From positions 1 to 23,415 of IMG/VR virus record IMGVR_UViG_3300047548_000050: a stretch of 23,415 bases of DNA. The stretch is one strand, 5' to 3'. Source of the stretch: a virus. The notes under the pieces were generated by a model that saw nothing but the letters and a program-made list of their open reading frames with translations, ran no database searches and had not been told where the DNA came from. How positions within the stretch are numbered: position 1 is the stretch's first letter; every line of letters begins with the position of its first letter. Shown in pieces: positions 6,506 through 14,133 of the stretch. The translations under genes were made by a program, and so were the position numbers.

Positions 6506-8964
6506 GTTCTCCCGAAATTCGTGGACAGGTTCTTGGATGCGTATTGGTTGGCCGACCAGATAGCCTGGTTGCTTTCCAGCAGGCGCTGCTCAAACGACTT
6601 AACATCAATTGCGTTGATGTAGTTGTTGGTCACTTGAGTTACGCCACCAGAGTTTGCCAGCATGTTGTTGGGCACAATCGTACCCGAGCCAGTCGGGACG
6701 AAAAGCTCTGGCCCACGCTCTCCAACAATGTATGGCGAACCGCCAGCAACTGGGCCTCCGTTAGCCCTGAATGAAGCATCTTGAGCCGCCAGCATTGATG
6801 TTTGCTGGGAACCAATGTTGGTTCCATAAGACATTGCGGTAGAGATATTGCCGAACACAGAGCCAAGCAAGCCACGAATCAACGTCATCGCTTGCAGACG
6901 CATGTTCATAATCAGCATGTCTTGAATCACACTGCGCGTGAAATCCTTGATGCTGAATTTGCCAGTGCGGACAAATCTCTCGATTGACGCAGACATATTT
7001 GACCAAACGGCGTCATACATGCCTTGCATACGCTGCAAAGAATCAGCAAGTTCAATGTTGGCAAGTTTTGCCTGCATTGTTTGCTCATAAATCTGTTTTG
7101 CCTTTTCCTGGTCTTCAACAGACATATTCTTGAATTCCTGGCTACGAGCCAGCTTTTCAAATTCCTTTTGAGCATCAATCTTTGCCTGGGTAAGCTGAAT
7201 CTCTTTTTGCGTTGCCCCAATCAAAGAGAACCGTGCTTCAAGCTGCTCTTTGGAGAACAACTGCTCTTGCCTGCGAGTCTCGGCATCACCAAAAATCTTT
7301 GTGCGTTCACGCTCAAGACGTTCACCAACGTTTGCAATAGATTCAAACCAACGCTGGTCAGCTTCCCATTGTTGTTTCTTGCGATACTCAAATCGCTTTT
7401 TCTCTGCCTCGGCCTCTGCCTCTTGAACCTTTGCAACACGCTTTCGAGCAAATTCCGCAGCGTATTGACCAAATGTGTCTTCGTTGCGTTGCTTCTCTTC
7501 AATCTTGGCTTCTGCAATTTTCTTTTGCAGTTCAACTTCAATGCGCTGCTCTTCGCTGGCAATGGCTTCTGCCGATTTATAGAACGCATCAAGCTCGGCC
7601 TTTTCAGCCTCACGACGAGCACTGATTTGACCTTGAATGCCACCCGCTTTATTCCACCTGGAAATTCCAGCTTCTTCTTCCTGCTTTTTCTTTGCTTTTT
7701 CAGCAGCAGTCTCGGATTCAGAAACGACCTTTTCAACAAGCTGACGGAATTCGTCTTGCTGCTTTGCAAGATCGGCCTCCAAAAGCTGAGTGTTCATGCC
7801 AAGTTTTCTGCGCTTGGCAATACCATCCATTGTTTCAACAATCTTGGAATTCACGCGCTCCAAGGCTTGAAGTGTTTGCTCAGGACGGCCAAGACCAAGC
7901 ATGGCATCCCACGCCTCGCTGGCAACCTTTTTGATGGCGCTCCAAGACTGCTCAAGGTATCCAAGTGTCCTGCGATTTTCCTGAAGGCTTTTGTCCAAGG
8001 CCTCTGCAACAATCTTGGTAGATTCTTGTGTCCTACCTTGACGCTCAAGGGCTTCAATCTGCTTGTACTGAGCAGCAGTCAAAAAGTGATATTGCTCATT
8101 AAGCCGCTTGGCAGAAGCCGCAGAGCCATCAAAAGAAGGGATCAGCTTTTGAGCCGCTTCTTCTGCGCTCAAACCAGAAACCTTGGCAAAGCTACCAATT
8201 GCCTTGGCAACAGAACCCATCGTGGCTTCTGTGAAACGACCAGAGGCAGTCAATGCCTGCATGATGTCTTTTGCAGAACCGATGCTAATGCTTACATCCT
8301 GGCTCAAAGCGCGGGACATCGAATAGAACTTGTCCGTAGTAATACCGGCAAAATTGCCAGTCAACGTCAAAGTATCTTTCAGTTTGTCAATCTCATCACG
8401 GCCTTGATATGCGGCATAAGCCATTGCGCCAAAAGCCGCAGTGATGCCTCCAACGGCAATACGGAAAGGCGTAAAGATGGAAGCAACAGCTTTGAAGGCG
8501 TTGCCAATGCCACCCATCGTGTCTTTCAACTGACCACCTTGTTGCAAGAATGCAATCATGGCGTTCTGACCGCTGGCGATCTGCGTTACAAAGTCAGTCA
8601 CTTGGTATCCGACTTGCAGTTTTTGCTGCTCAGTCATCAATCCATTGACTTTCTTCATCGACTCAACGCGCTCGTCATACGCTTTGGCAATTCGCCTTGC
8701 CGTGTCGATGGCGTTTTGTTCTGCGCCTTGATATTTGCCAGCCTTGATTTCACGTTCAAGCTGTTGAACTTTTGTCAATGTTTTGCCGTAGTCTTCCGTG
8801 GCATAAACAAGCTGCTGCATGTCCTTTGCAAGCGCATCAGTCGCACGCTTGCCTTGCTTGGACAGGCTATCAAAATTCTTCTGAGCCTCTGTAATGCCTT
8901 GGACAAGTTCTCCGCTATCAACCGCGAGAACAATACCAAGTCGCGCAAGATTTTGTGAAGCCAT
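6502..8964 (-). CDS. Tail tape measure protein, lambda gpH-like
   Basis: The 820-residue protein sets tail length and is ejected ahead of the DNA. Residues 1-115 are helical (start MASQNLARLG). Residues about 120-146 carry YQVTDFVTQIASGQNAMIAF, a hallmark of lambda-type tape measures, followed by a hydrophobic segment at about 163-186. Residues about 370-640 are charged, Glu/Lys/Arg-rich coiled coil. Near the C-terminus (about 735-766) there is a glycine-rich GGPVAGGSPYIVGERGPELF segment common in this family. The usual rule of about 0.15 nm per residue gives a tail near 120 nm (estimate). The start overlaps the gp10-like stop by one base, with GGAG nine bases upstream. Confidence 0.92.
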   Translation of the reverse strand: MASQNLARLGIVLAVDSGELVQGITEAQKNFDSLSKQGKRATDALAKDMQQLVYATEDYGKTLTKVQQLEREIKAGKYQGAEQNAIDTARRIAKAYDERVESMKKVNGLMTEQQKLQVGYQVTDFVTQIASGQNAMIAFLQQGGQLKDTMGGIGNAFKAVASIFTPFRIAVGGITAAFGAMAYAAYQGRDEIDKLKDTLTLTGNFAGITTDKFYSMSRALSQDVSISIGSAKDIMQALTASGRFTEATMGSVAKAIGSFAKVSGLSAEEAAQKLIPSFDGSAASAKRLNEQYHFLTAAQYKQIEALERQGRTQESTKIVAEALDKSLQENRRTLGYLEQSWSAIKKVASEAWDAMLGLGRPEQTLQALERVNSKIVETMDGIAKRRKLGMNTQLLEADLAKQQDEFRQLVEKVVSESETAAEKAKKKQEEEAGISRWNKAGGIQGQISARREAEKAELDAFYKSAEAIASEEQRIEVELQKKIAEAKIEEKQRNEDTFGQYAAEFARKRVAKVQEAEAEAEKKRFEYRKKQQWEADQRWFESIANVGERLERERTKIFGDAETRRQEQLFSKEQLEARFSLIGATQKEIQLTQAKIDAQKEFEKLARSQEFKNMSVEDQEKAKQIYEQTMQAKLANIELADSLQRMQGMYDAVWSNMSASIERFVRTGKFSIKDFTRSVIQDMLIMNMRLQAMTLIRGLLGSVFGNISTAMSYGTNIGSQQTSMLAAQDASFRANGGPVAGGSPYIVGERGPELFVPTGSGTIVPNNMLANSGGVTQVTNNYINAIDVKSFEQRLLESNQAIWSANQYASKNLSTNFGRT

Positions 8965-9446
8965 TATTTTTTACTCCTGGCTTGTTTAGCCGCGATTCGA
9001 TTGATGTGCTCTTTGAGTTCGTCCTTGAACACGGCAACCACCGTATCTTTATGACGGGCAAGAGCAGGACGAAGAAAAGGTTTTGCGGCCAGCTTTTTTG
9101 TGCCAAGCTCTTGCGCAAGAGAAACTGCCGATTTTTTAACAGATACCACTGCGATTGCGGCATCTGTCTGCGTCACCATTGTGGATTTGCGATCAGACTG
9201 ATTGGGGATTCTGGCATCCAGACGGACAGTATCGCGCAAGTGAACGGGGTTTTTGGCGTCCCTGGGGCGTTCACCATCGTATGGAGCATGAGTCTTAACG
9301 TCGGTATAAACAACGTCCATAGCCGTTTTTGCGGCCTTCACAAGCGTTTGACGGGCAACATTGTCAGCACGGCCAAGAGCCATGAGTTCGGACAGCTTGG
9401 CTTCCAGGTCCGCCAAGCCTTCGATCCGAAAAATGCTAGTTGCCAT
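8964..9446 (-). CDS. HK97 gp10-family tail completion/connector protein
   Basis: A 160-residue protein with the family pattern: FRIEGLADLEAKLSEL at residues 6-21, a central L-R-D-T-V (about 71-75), and near the C-terminus Q-ELGTKKLAAKPFLRPAL, the best-conserved signature of the family. Members act at the head-tail joint or tail completion step. The position is odd: such genes normally lie between head closure and tail terminator genes, before the tail tube gene. Here it sits between the tail assembly chaperones and the tape measure. The start follows the chaperone stop by one base and the end overlaps the tape measure start by one base. Confidence 0.8.
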   Translation of the reverse strand: MATSIFRIEGLADLEAKLSELMALGRADNVARQTLVKAAKTAMDVVYTDVKTHAPYDGERPRDAKNPVHLRDTVRLDARIPNQSDRKSTMVTQTDAAIAVVSVKKSAVSLAQELGTKKLAAKPFLRPALARHKDTVVAVFKDELKEHINRIAAKQARSKK

Positions 9447-9447
9447 G

Positions 9448-9792
9448 TCACGCCTTTATGTAGCCCTCCGACCCAGGTTTCATGGCAATAAAGGCCAACA
9501 GCTTTTCGTTGACCTGCTCTCGCTTCTGTTCCTCTGTCAGAGGTGGAACAATGTAATCATGTGTTGACGGCAAGATGTCTTCCATGCGGAATGGCTTTGC
9601 CGTTTTCTGTATTTTCGCGTTCAAGTTACCCGTGGTCAAGGAAGACAAGGCCAGAAGCACCGCCTTGTTCCCGATCATCCCATCGGACAACATGATTTCG
9701 ATGGCGCGCATGTCGTCCACCGGAATTTCGTCTGGACATCCACCGTGGGCAAAAACGTATGCTCTTGCCTGCCGATGAATGTCCCGAATTAG
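9448..9792 (-). CDS. Tail assembly chaperone, T part (-1 frame extension of the G protein)
   Basis: This segment has no convincing start of its own; the first in-frame candidate is a GTG at 9720 inside an already open frame. The frame is open without a stop from the slippery site at 9792 to the stop at 9448. A -1 shift there joins 114 residues (beginning LIRDIHRQARAYVFAH) to the 150 residues of the upstream protein, giving a fusion of about 264 residues. In lambda and many other siphophages gpG and gpGT are made this way; the T part contacts the tail tube protein while the G part coats the tape measure. Position directly before the gp10-like and tape measure genes fits. Confidence 0.85.
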   Translation of the reverse strand, partial: LIRDIHRQARAYVFAHGGCPDEIPVDDMRAIEIMLSDGMIGNKAVLLALSSLTTGNLNAKIQKTAKPFRMEDILPSTHDYIVPPLTEEQKREQVNEKLLAFIAMKPGSEGYIKA

Positions 9793-10241
9793 TTTTTTCG
9801 CTCTTCCTTGTAACCTGGCGCGATTACTTCATTGATTTTTGCCAGGATTTCAAGTTGAACCGTCATCGGCCACTCGGCGTCGATTTCTTCGTATGTGATG
9901 TCCTCAAGCGTGCCATCAACAGGCACCAACAGCTTGATGAATTCAACCACACGATTCTCCATCTGGAGAACCATACGAACCATCTCTCGTGTCGAGCGTC
10001 CGTCAACGATTACATCGTCATCGGTCATGACAACGCCTTCAACTTCGACGCCAGAAAAGCCTTTAACCATCTTTTCATAGCGACGTTGCTCTTCAGCCTC
10101 ATCAGTCTTTTTGATTCGCTCTTCAATCGCAGCCATTTCCTTGGTCAAAGGAATACGGACGCGAAAGATTTGCCCACCCAACTCAAAGGTCTTGAGTCGA
10201 AGGGCGTCAGAATTCTTGAATGCGCTACCAAGTCGTGTCAT
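9789..10241 (-). CDS. Tail assembly chaperone, G part
   Basis: A 150-residue protein beginning MTRLGSAFKNSDALRLKTFELGGQ, with a charged helix (KEMAAIEERIKKTDEAEEQR) in the middle and ending with EVIAPGYKEERKN. It lies between the tail tube gene and the tape measure, the standard place for gpG-type chaperones, which keep the tape measure soluble and recruit tail tube subunits but are absent from the finished virion. Its last codons and stop (CGA AAA AAC TAA) form a -1 slippery site leading into the T frame. The ATG at 10241 has AGGAA nearby and comes one base after the previous stop. Confidence 0.88.
   Translation of the reverse strand: MTRLGSAFKNSDALRLKTFELGGQIFRVRIPLTKEMAAIEERIKKTDEAEEQRRYEKMVKGFSGVEVEGVVMTDDDVIVDGRSTREMVRMVLQMENRVVEFIKLLVPVDGTLEDITYEEIDAEWPMTVQLEILAKINEVIAPGYKEERKN
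9792..9798 (-). promoter_or_regulatory. Programmed -1 ribosomal frameshift site, A_AAA_AAC
   Basis: Read on the minus strand, the heptamer A AAA AAC is in exactly the X_XXY_YYZ phase of the G frame (CGA AAA AAC), with the TAA stop immediately after it. The -1 frame continues open into the T segment. A stop directly after the heptamer and the correct phase together make chance unlikely. A possible downstream stem pairs GTCCA with TGGAC around 13 bases (between about 9745 and 9718), but it is weak and its role is unproven. Confidence 0.88.
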
Positions 10242-10242
10242 G

Positions 10243-10470
10243 TCATTTCCTGTTTTGGATGATCTTGTCGTAAATCTGCTGGTTCAACTCAATAGCATAT
10301 TCAACGACCTCGTTAGGGGTCATCTTATCTGCGTGTTGAGCAGCAATGTCGTGGGCTAGAGCAATTGACGTAATGCGTTGCTGCGTAAACCCAAACCAGT
10401 CCTTACGGGCACCGGATTGGGCTACGAGGAAACTCAGAAGGTCATTGCTGTCTTTTATTGTTGCAGTCAT
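10243..10470 (-). CDS. Small protein of unknown function before the tail chaperones (75 aa)
   Basis: A 75-residue, mostly helical, soluble protein starting MTATIKDSNDLLSFLVAQSG and ending YDKIIQNRK. It has no recognisable motif. The ATG at 10470 follows the GIY-YIG gene stop by one base, and the stop precedes the chaperone start by one base, so it is coupled to the tail genes. Without the endonuclease gene it would lie directly between the tail tube and chaperone genes. A role in tail assembly is possible on position alone. Confidence 0.65.
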   Translation of the reverse strand: MTATIKDSNDLLSFLVAQSGARKDWFGFTQQRITSIALAHDIAAQHADKMTPNEVVEYAIELNQQIYDKIIQNRK

Positions 10471-10471
10471 G

Positions 10472-11047
10472 TTAAATCCATTTTGGTGAAGTTGTAATGT
10501 GCCTATATTTTTTTTGCCTCAAAGCAAAATCTCTTGTTCCACTTGCCCAATGAGACAATGTTTTGTATGAAATTCCTGTAACTCTTTGAGCTTCTAATGA
10601 AGACCCATAAATTACTCCATCTACACAAATTTTTTTGCTTGTGGGATGTTTTGATCCAAATTTTCCAAGATGGAATCTTGTCTTTTTTTTTGATTGATTG
10701 GCTTTAAAAGAAACAACTCTTTTTTGGATGTGTAAGGCATCTTGTTTTTGTCCAGAAACACCTTTAAGCATACCATCAGAATTGCTTCTGTTGTAAAACA
10801 ACGGGTTGTTTCTTGCATCTAAAATTTGAAGAATTGCTTTTTCAACAAACAATACTTCATCTCTTGATCCAGAAAACAAGATTGAACGAGTCCATCCATT
10901 GGGATTTGACTCAATCAATGGCTTGACGTATTTGGATGAACAAATATAACCATCATTAACATGACAGTTTTTCTTTGTTCTACTGCCCAAATACATCAAG
11001 CCAGTTGAATGCTCAACCCACAAATAAACAAATGGTTCAGAAGCCAT
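10472..11047 (-). CDS. GIY-YIG homing endonuclease (free-standing)
   Basis: The frame extends upstream to 11074 inside the tail tube gene, but the ATG at 11047, eight bases after that gene's stop, gives a protein beginning right at the domain (191 aa). The GIY-YIG signatures are VYLWVEHSTG (about 7-16) and MYLGSRTKK (18-26), followed by DGYICSSKY, a conserved Glu at about 69 (EVLFVEKAIL) that should bind the metal, and an Asn near 86. The C-terminal half is a NUMOD-type DNA-binding region (FGSKHPTSKK, then VDGVIYGSSLEAQRVTG as a helix-turn-helix). Such genes spread by cutting copies of their locus that lack them. It is more A/T-rich than its neighbours, consistent with recent insertion. Confidence 0.85.
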   Translation of the reverse strand: MASEPFVYLWVEHSTGLMYLGSRTKKNCHVNDGYICSSKYVKPLIESNPNGWTRSILFSGSRDEVLFVEKAILQILDARNNPLFYNRSNSDGMLKGVSGQKQDALHIQKRVVSFKANQSKKKTRFHLGKFGSKHPTSKKICVDGVIYGSSLEAQRVTGISYKTLSHWASGTRDFALRQKKYRHITTSPKWI

Positions 11048-11055
11048 TAGGCTCG

Positions 11056-11577
11056 TCACACATTGTTGCTCCAACCGTAGCTGTTGCCACCAGTCGGGTG
11101 GATGGTGAAGTTGAACTTACCTTCAGCCGAGGGAGACATATCCCACGACAGGCCACCAACGCGACCGTTGAAGGCGTAAGCAACAGTGTCGGTGCCATCA
11201 TAAACGGCCACGACGTAGGTGCGGATGATCGTGCCGTTGTAGCCGTCATCGCGGATCAGAAGCTGGGCTTCGTCAGCGGGGTTCCAAGCAGCCGTCACGG
11301 TCAGGCTGGTCACTTGGTTCTGGGTGGTGATCTTGGCACCAGTGCGAGCACCAGCCACCGAGTAAGCGGCAAAAGCGTCGTCAGCACCGAAAGCGGGGAT
11401 CGCCTCGACGGGAACTTGAATACCAGTAGTACCCAGGCCACCAGCGGATGTGCCAATGATGGCTTCAATGCTGGCCCACGAGGACAGTTGGGTATCGGTC
11501 AAGGGAGTAGGCGAAGCGCCATCTTGACACCAGAGGGTTGCAACGTAACCCGGCAAGACTTTGTTAATGAGAGCCAT
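11056..11577 (-). CDS. Major tail tube protein
   Basis: A 173-residue protein starting MALINKVLPGYVATLWCQDG. It is rich in Gly, Ala, Thr and Val, with alternating beta-strands (TSLTVTAAWNPADEAQLLIRDD, TIIRTYVVAVYDG) and a final KFNFTIHPTGGNSYGW stretch. This matches tail tube proteins of siphophages, which stack as hexamer rings to form the DNA channel. It lies after the tail terminator gene and before the chaperones, the standard place. A 42-base gap and a clear AAGGAA binding site ahead of the ATG suggest strong independent translation, as expected for a protein needed in many copies. Confidence 0.85.
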   Translation of the reverse strand: MALINKVLPGYVATLWCQDGASPTPLTDTQLSSWASIEAIIGTSAGGLGTTGIQVPVEAIPAFGADDAFAAYSVAGARTGAKITTQNQVTSLTVTAAWNPADEAQLLIRDDGYNGTIIRTYVVAVYDGTDTVAYAFNGRVGGLSWDMSPSAEGKFNFTIHPTGGNSYGWSNNV

Positions 11578-11619
11578 TTTGAGTTTCCTTCAAAAGTGAG
11601 TTGAACAAATTGTCTTGTC

Positions 11620-12039
11620 TCATGCTGGAATGTAAATGGTGCAATCCAAATAGATTTGCGCCATATTCTCTTCGTTATTGTAGCTATTGTAAAGCCACAA
11701 AACATCTGCTTTTGCAATGAAAAACCCGTCGGAAACGCTCCCGAATAGGCCAGAATATCCATGCAAACTTTGCAGAATCTGGTCGGAAATTGTGAATCCA
11801 TCCTCAATCTTTTGGGTAAAGATCGAGATTTGGAATGTCGGCGTGTCAATGCCTTTGTTGCCTTGCGTCTGGCCCGTAAAAACAGGCTGGTGGACATCAC
11901 GCAGCATCCAGGTCACAAACTTGGGCTGGTTGGCAAAGTTGCGGTTGAAAGCCGCATAAACAGGCACAGGATTGACGATTTGACTCAGTTGATACTGAAT
12001 CGCTTTGCCATACTGGACGACATTATTTTGTGCTGCCAT
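11620..12039 (-). CDS. Tail terminator/completion protein, DUF3168-like
   Basis: A 139-residue protein starting MAAQNNVVQYGKAIQYQLSQI. The order of helix, strand (VPVYAAF), then PTFQISIFTQKIEDGFTISDQ and a terminal IYLDCTIYIP strand resembles the DUF3168 / lambda gpU class of small alpha-beta proteins that cap the tail tube at the head-proximal end. The gene follows the head closure gene with no gap and lies just before the tail tube gene, as in lambda and HK97. Family assignment is by pattern and position. Confidence 0.7.
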   Translation of the reverse strand: MAAQNNVVQYGKAIQYQLSQIVNPVPVYAAFNRNFANQPKFVTWMLRDVHQPVFTGQTQGNKGIDTPTFQISIFTQKIEDGFTISDQILQSLHGYSGLFGSVSDGFFIAKADVLWLYNSYNNEENMAQIYLDCTIYIPA

Positions 12040-12384
12040 TTAAACCGCCGTAACAGGATCAGAACGATAGCACATGAATGTCACGCGCATACGGTCATTT
12101 GATTCTCGGACATCAGTAATCCGCCAATCATGACCGCGCCATGTGATTGAGTACGACTGCTGGTTATCCACAATCGTTTTCATGTTGGGCGTGTAGTTCA
12201 AGGTGAAATTCACCAGGTCTTGATACAGCCGGTATTTGTCAGCGATTTTCACGCTGTTTGCAACGTCAGCCACACGCGCACGAGTCTTGAACCACTCAGT
12301 TTGAGTGGTCGCTTGCTCACCAAAATCCGACTTGCCGAAAGTCAGATTGTTGACGGCGATATTCTCGAAACGCGCAATTGTCAT
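12040..12384 (-). CDS. Head closure / head-tail joining protein
   Basis: A 114-residue protein starting MTIARFENIAVNNLTFG. The C-terminal half YSITWRGHDWRITDVRESND followed by RMRVTFMCYR is the typical pattern of the phage head-tail joining family (SPP1 gp16 / HK97-type stopper), in which a small beta-barrel closes the portal after packaging. The start directly follows the connector stop (TAA ATG), and the next start directly follows its own stop. Length and position between connector and tail terminator agree with the family. Confidence 0.75.
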   Translation of the reverse strand: MTIARFENIAVNNLTFGKSDFGEQATTQTEWFKTRARVADVANSVKIADKYRLYQDLVNFTLNYTPNMKTIVDNQQSYSITWRGHDWRITDVRESNDRMRVTFMCYRSDPVTAV

Positions 12385-13053
12385 TTACATCACCAAAGGT
12401 TTGTAAGGACGCAGCAATGTGGTCACGCCAAACGGAATGTCCTTGAGCTTGGTTTCTGTTGCGTTCGAACGATTGTTGTAAAGATGCGTTAGCAACAAAA
12501 GAGCAGCCTGCTTGATGACAGGGTAAGCAGCCAAGGGGTTCGCAGCAACCGTGTATTCCACGACGATTGGAGCCGTCATAGCCGTGTTGATGTCAGTCGG
12601 CAGGCCAGCAACCACGATTTTGTTCCCGGAGGGGTCGTAGTAATACTGGTTGGACGGAATCGTAGTCAACACAGAAGGTGTTGCATCGTTCCAATACTTC
12701 ACAAAAGAGATTGTGACGGGATGTGGATCAATGTTCGAACTTTGGCTCACCTCGGGCAAATCAAGGCTCGCAGGCGCTGCTGCAAGGCTTTCACCGCCGT
12801 AATAAACCCTGTACGAAGTGGCAAAGATGGACATACCAAGGTAGTCCTCAATTGCCATTCGTGTTGCGAGTTCAAGAGACAGGACATAAGCGTCCTGGCT
12901 CGTGTCATCAAACAGGTTTAGATGTTCGGTGATTTCATTGGCAGTGAGCCAGTTAGTCGAGACATCACGATTCGTCTGTTCAACCTTGACGTAATTGAAC
13001 GGATTGCGAGTCTGTGCCCCAAACGGGTAGCCGACAACGTTATCAACTGCCAT
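12385..13053 (-). CDS. Head-tail connector (adaptor), HK97 gp6-like
   Basis: A 222-residue protein. Residues about 35-80 form the helical part (LTANEITEHLNLFDDTSQDAY, then ELATRMAIEDYLGMSI) seen in gp6/gp15-type adaptors that sit under the portal ring. The middle is beta-rich (QYYYDPSGNKIVVAG). The C-terminal helix AYPVIKQAALLLLTHLYNNR followed by PFGVTTLLRPY is the strongest family feature. It lies 10 bases after the second capsid gene and before the head closure gene, the usual place. It is longer than HK97 gp6, mainly because of the beta insertion. Confidence 0.82.
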   Translation of the reverse strand: MAVDNVVGYPFGAQTRNPFNYVKVEQTNRDVSTNWLTANEITEHLNLFDDTSQDAYVLSLELATRMAIEDYLGMSIFATSYRVYYGGESLAAAPASLDLPEVSQSSNIDPHPVTISFVKYWNDATPSVLTTIPSNQYYYDPSGNKIVVAGLPTDINTAMTAPIVVEYTVAANPLAAYPVIKQAALLLLTHLYNNRSNATETKLKDIPFGVTTLLRPYKPLVM

Positions 13054-13063
13054 ATTTCACCTC

Positions 13064-14080
13064 TTAGGCGCTCATGCGAACACCAGCGAACGGATCACGC
13101 ACGGTAGACACCACACGCTTTTCTGCGTAGATAGTCATAAAACCGGGCGTGGTCTGTTCAAACATCTGGATGGACATTTCTTCATTGTCGCCAATGGTCA
13201 AGAAACGAGGCCAGTTTGCCAGATAAATTGGGAAGCCGGTAGACAGATACGGGTTCGGAATCACAGGGAAGCCAAACATGCGGCCAACAGCAGCGCCATC
13301 TTCGTCACCGATTTCTAGGAACAGCGGCAGACCTTGAGAGTCTTTCAGGCTACGCAGGCTGTCAATCATAGACGGACGGATGTGCCAAGCATTGCCAGGA
13401 AGCGACCAGTATTGGCTGGGGAAGGCATTCACCAGATCAACAATGTTGTTGTAGGTCACGCCACCGACAGTCTGAGCCACAGTAGCCAGTGTATGAATGC
13501 CAGCGGTGATTGCAGTGCCAGAAGTGCCATACGCAGCCGTCGAGCCAGAAGCATACATATCCAGACCACGCAGGCCAGATGTTGCACCAGTGGCAGTAGT
13601 TGTCGAACCAGCTTGGTCCGAGTTCACGGCCATCGAAGCGCCTTCGACTTGTGCGAATTCCAGCATCAGGTCTTCAATCAACGTGCTCTCAAGAGCATTG
13701 ACATCCGACAGAACAGCAGTACGGATGGGCAGTTGGGCTGTCACAGCACGGACAGGCAATTGCCAAATGGAAGTATTTGTGCCAGGAGTTCCGGTGTTGT
13801 TTTGAACCGGATAGCCCCAAGGGTTGGTTTGATAAGTTGCGTTACCAGTCTTGGCAACGAATTGCATATCAGAACCATCAACAGTAACCATGCGCGAACC
13901 CATGCGGAACGGGTTTGCATAGCGCAGGGCAGCGAATGCGTCATCAAAAATCACACGGCCACCGACACCCGAACCGGAACCAGTCAACGAGGACGCTTCC
14001 TTGAGGTCGATTGTGACTTTCTCGCCTTTGTCGTAGGCTTCTTTGATTCCGCTAAGAATTTTTTCGGTGATAGTGGTCAT
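13064..14080 (-). CDS. Second major capsid protein, HK97 fold, lacking the delta domain
   Basis: The 338-residue protein is a clear paralogue of the capsid protein upstream. Shared blocks, in order, include EAS-LT followed by GGR at its residues about 28-42, F-ALR-ANP, VKTGNA-like KTGNA, NTSIWQ, Q-PIRTA-L-D, LEFAQ-E, GLRGLD-Y, and a C-terminal SVRDPFAGVR-like VRDPFAGVR. Only about 27 residues precede the shared part, against about 107 in the other copy, so the scaffold-like delta domain is missing and it may not need protease maturation. A loop in the middle is also shorter. It probably takes part in the shell (for example at pentons or as a minor coat), but this is inferred. The start has AGGAA upstream and follows a terminator. 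Confidence 0.88.
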   Translation of the reverse strand: MTTITEKILSGIKEAYDKGEKVTIDLKEASSLTGSGSGVGGRVIFDDAFAALRYANPFRMGSRMVTVDGSDMQFVAKTGNATYQTNPWGYPVQNNTGTPGTNTSIWQLPVRAVTAQLPIRTAVLSDVNALESTLIEDLMLEFAQVEGASMAVNSDQAGSTTTATGATSGLRGLDMYASGSTAAYGTSGTAITAGIHTLATVAQTVGGVTYNNIVDLVNAFPSQYWSLPGNAWHIRPSMIDSLRSLKDSQGLPLFLEIGDEDGAAVGRMFGFPVIPNPYLSTGFPIYLANWPRFLTIGDNEEMSIQMFEQTTPGFMTIYAEKRVVSTVRDPFAGVRMSA

Positions 14081-14103
14081 GGCATTTCCTAAAAAAGCTG
14101 GTT

Positions 14104-14128
14104 AAAAAGCGGGGGCCGAAGCCCCCAC
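14104..14128 (-). terminator. Intrinsic terminator between the two capsid genes
   Basis: On the minus strand GTGGGGGC pairs with GCCCCCGC (8 bp, one G-U) around a UUCG loop and is followed at once by five T (plus-strand A at 14104-14108). It begins five bases after the first capsid gene's stop, and the second capsid gene starts 24 bases further on. As an internal terminator in the late operon it should allow partial read-through, lowering transcription of the second capsid gene and everything downstream. Confidence 0.88.
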
Positions 14129-14133
14129 TTTCA

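Noticed and set aside
7024-8958. 644-codon open frame on the + strand opposite the tape measure gene
   Set aside because: It mirrors the codon bias of the long coiled-coil gene on the minus strand, has no recognisable domain, and reads as Leu/Cys/Phe-rich sequence typical of antisense translation.
9448-9720. Independent 90-codon gene starting at GTG 9720
   Set aside because: The frame is already open upstream to the slippery site and the GTG has no good ribosome binding site; it is better read as the frameshift extension.
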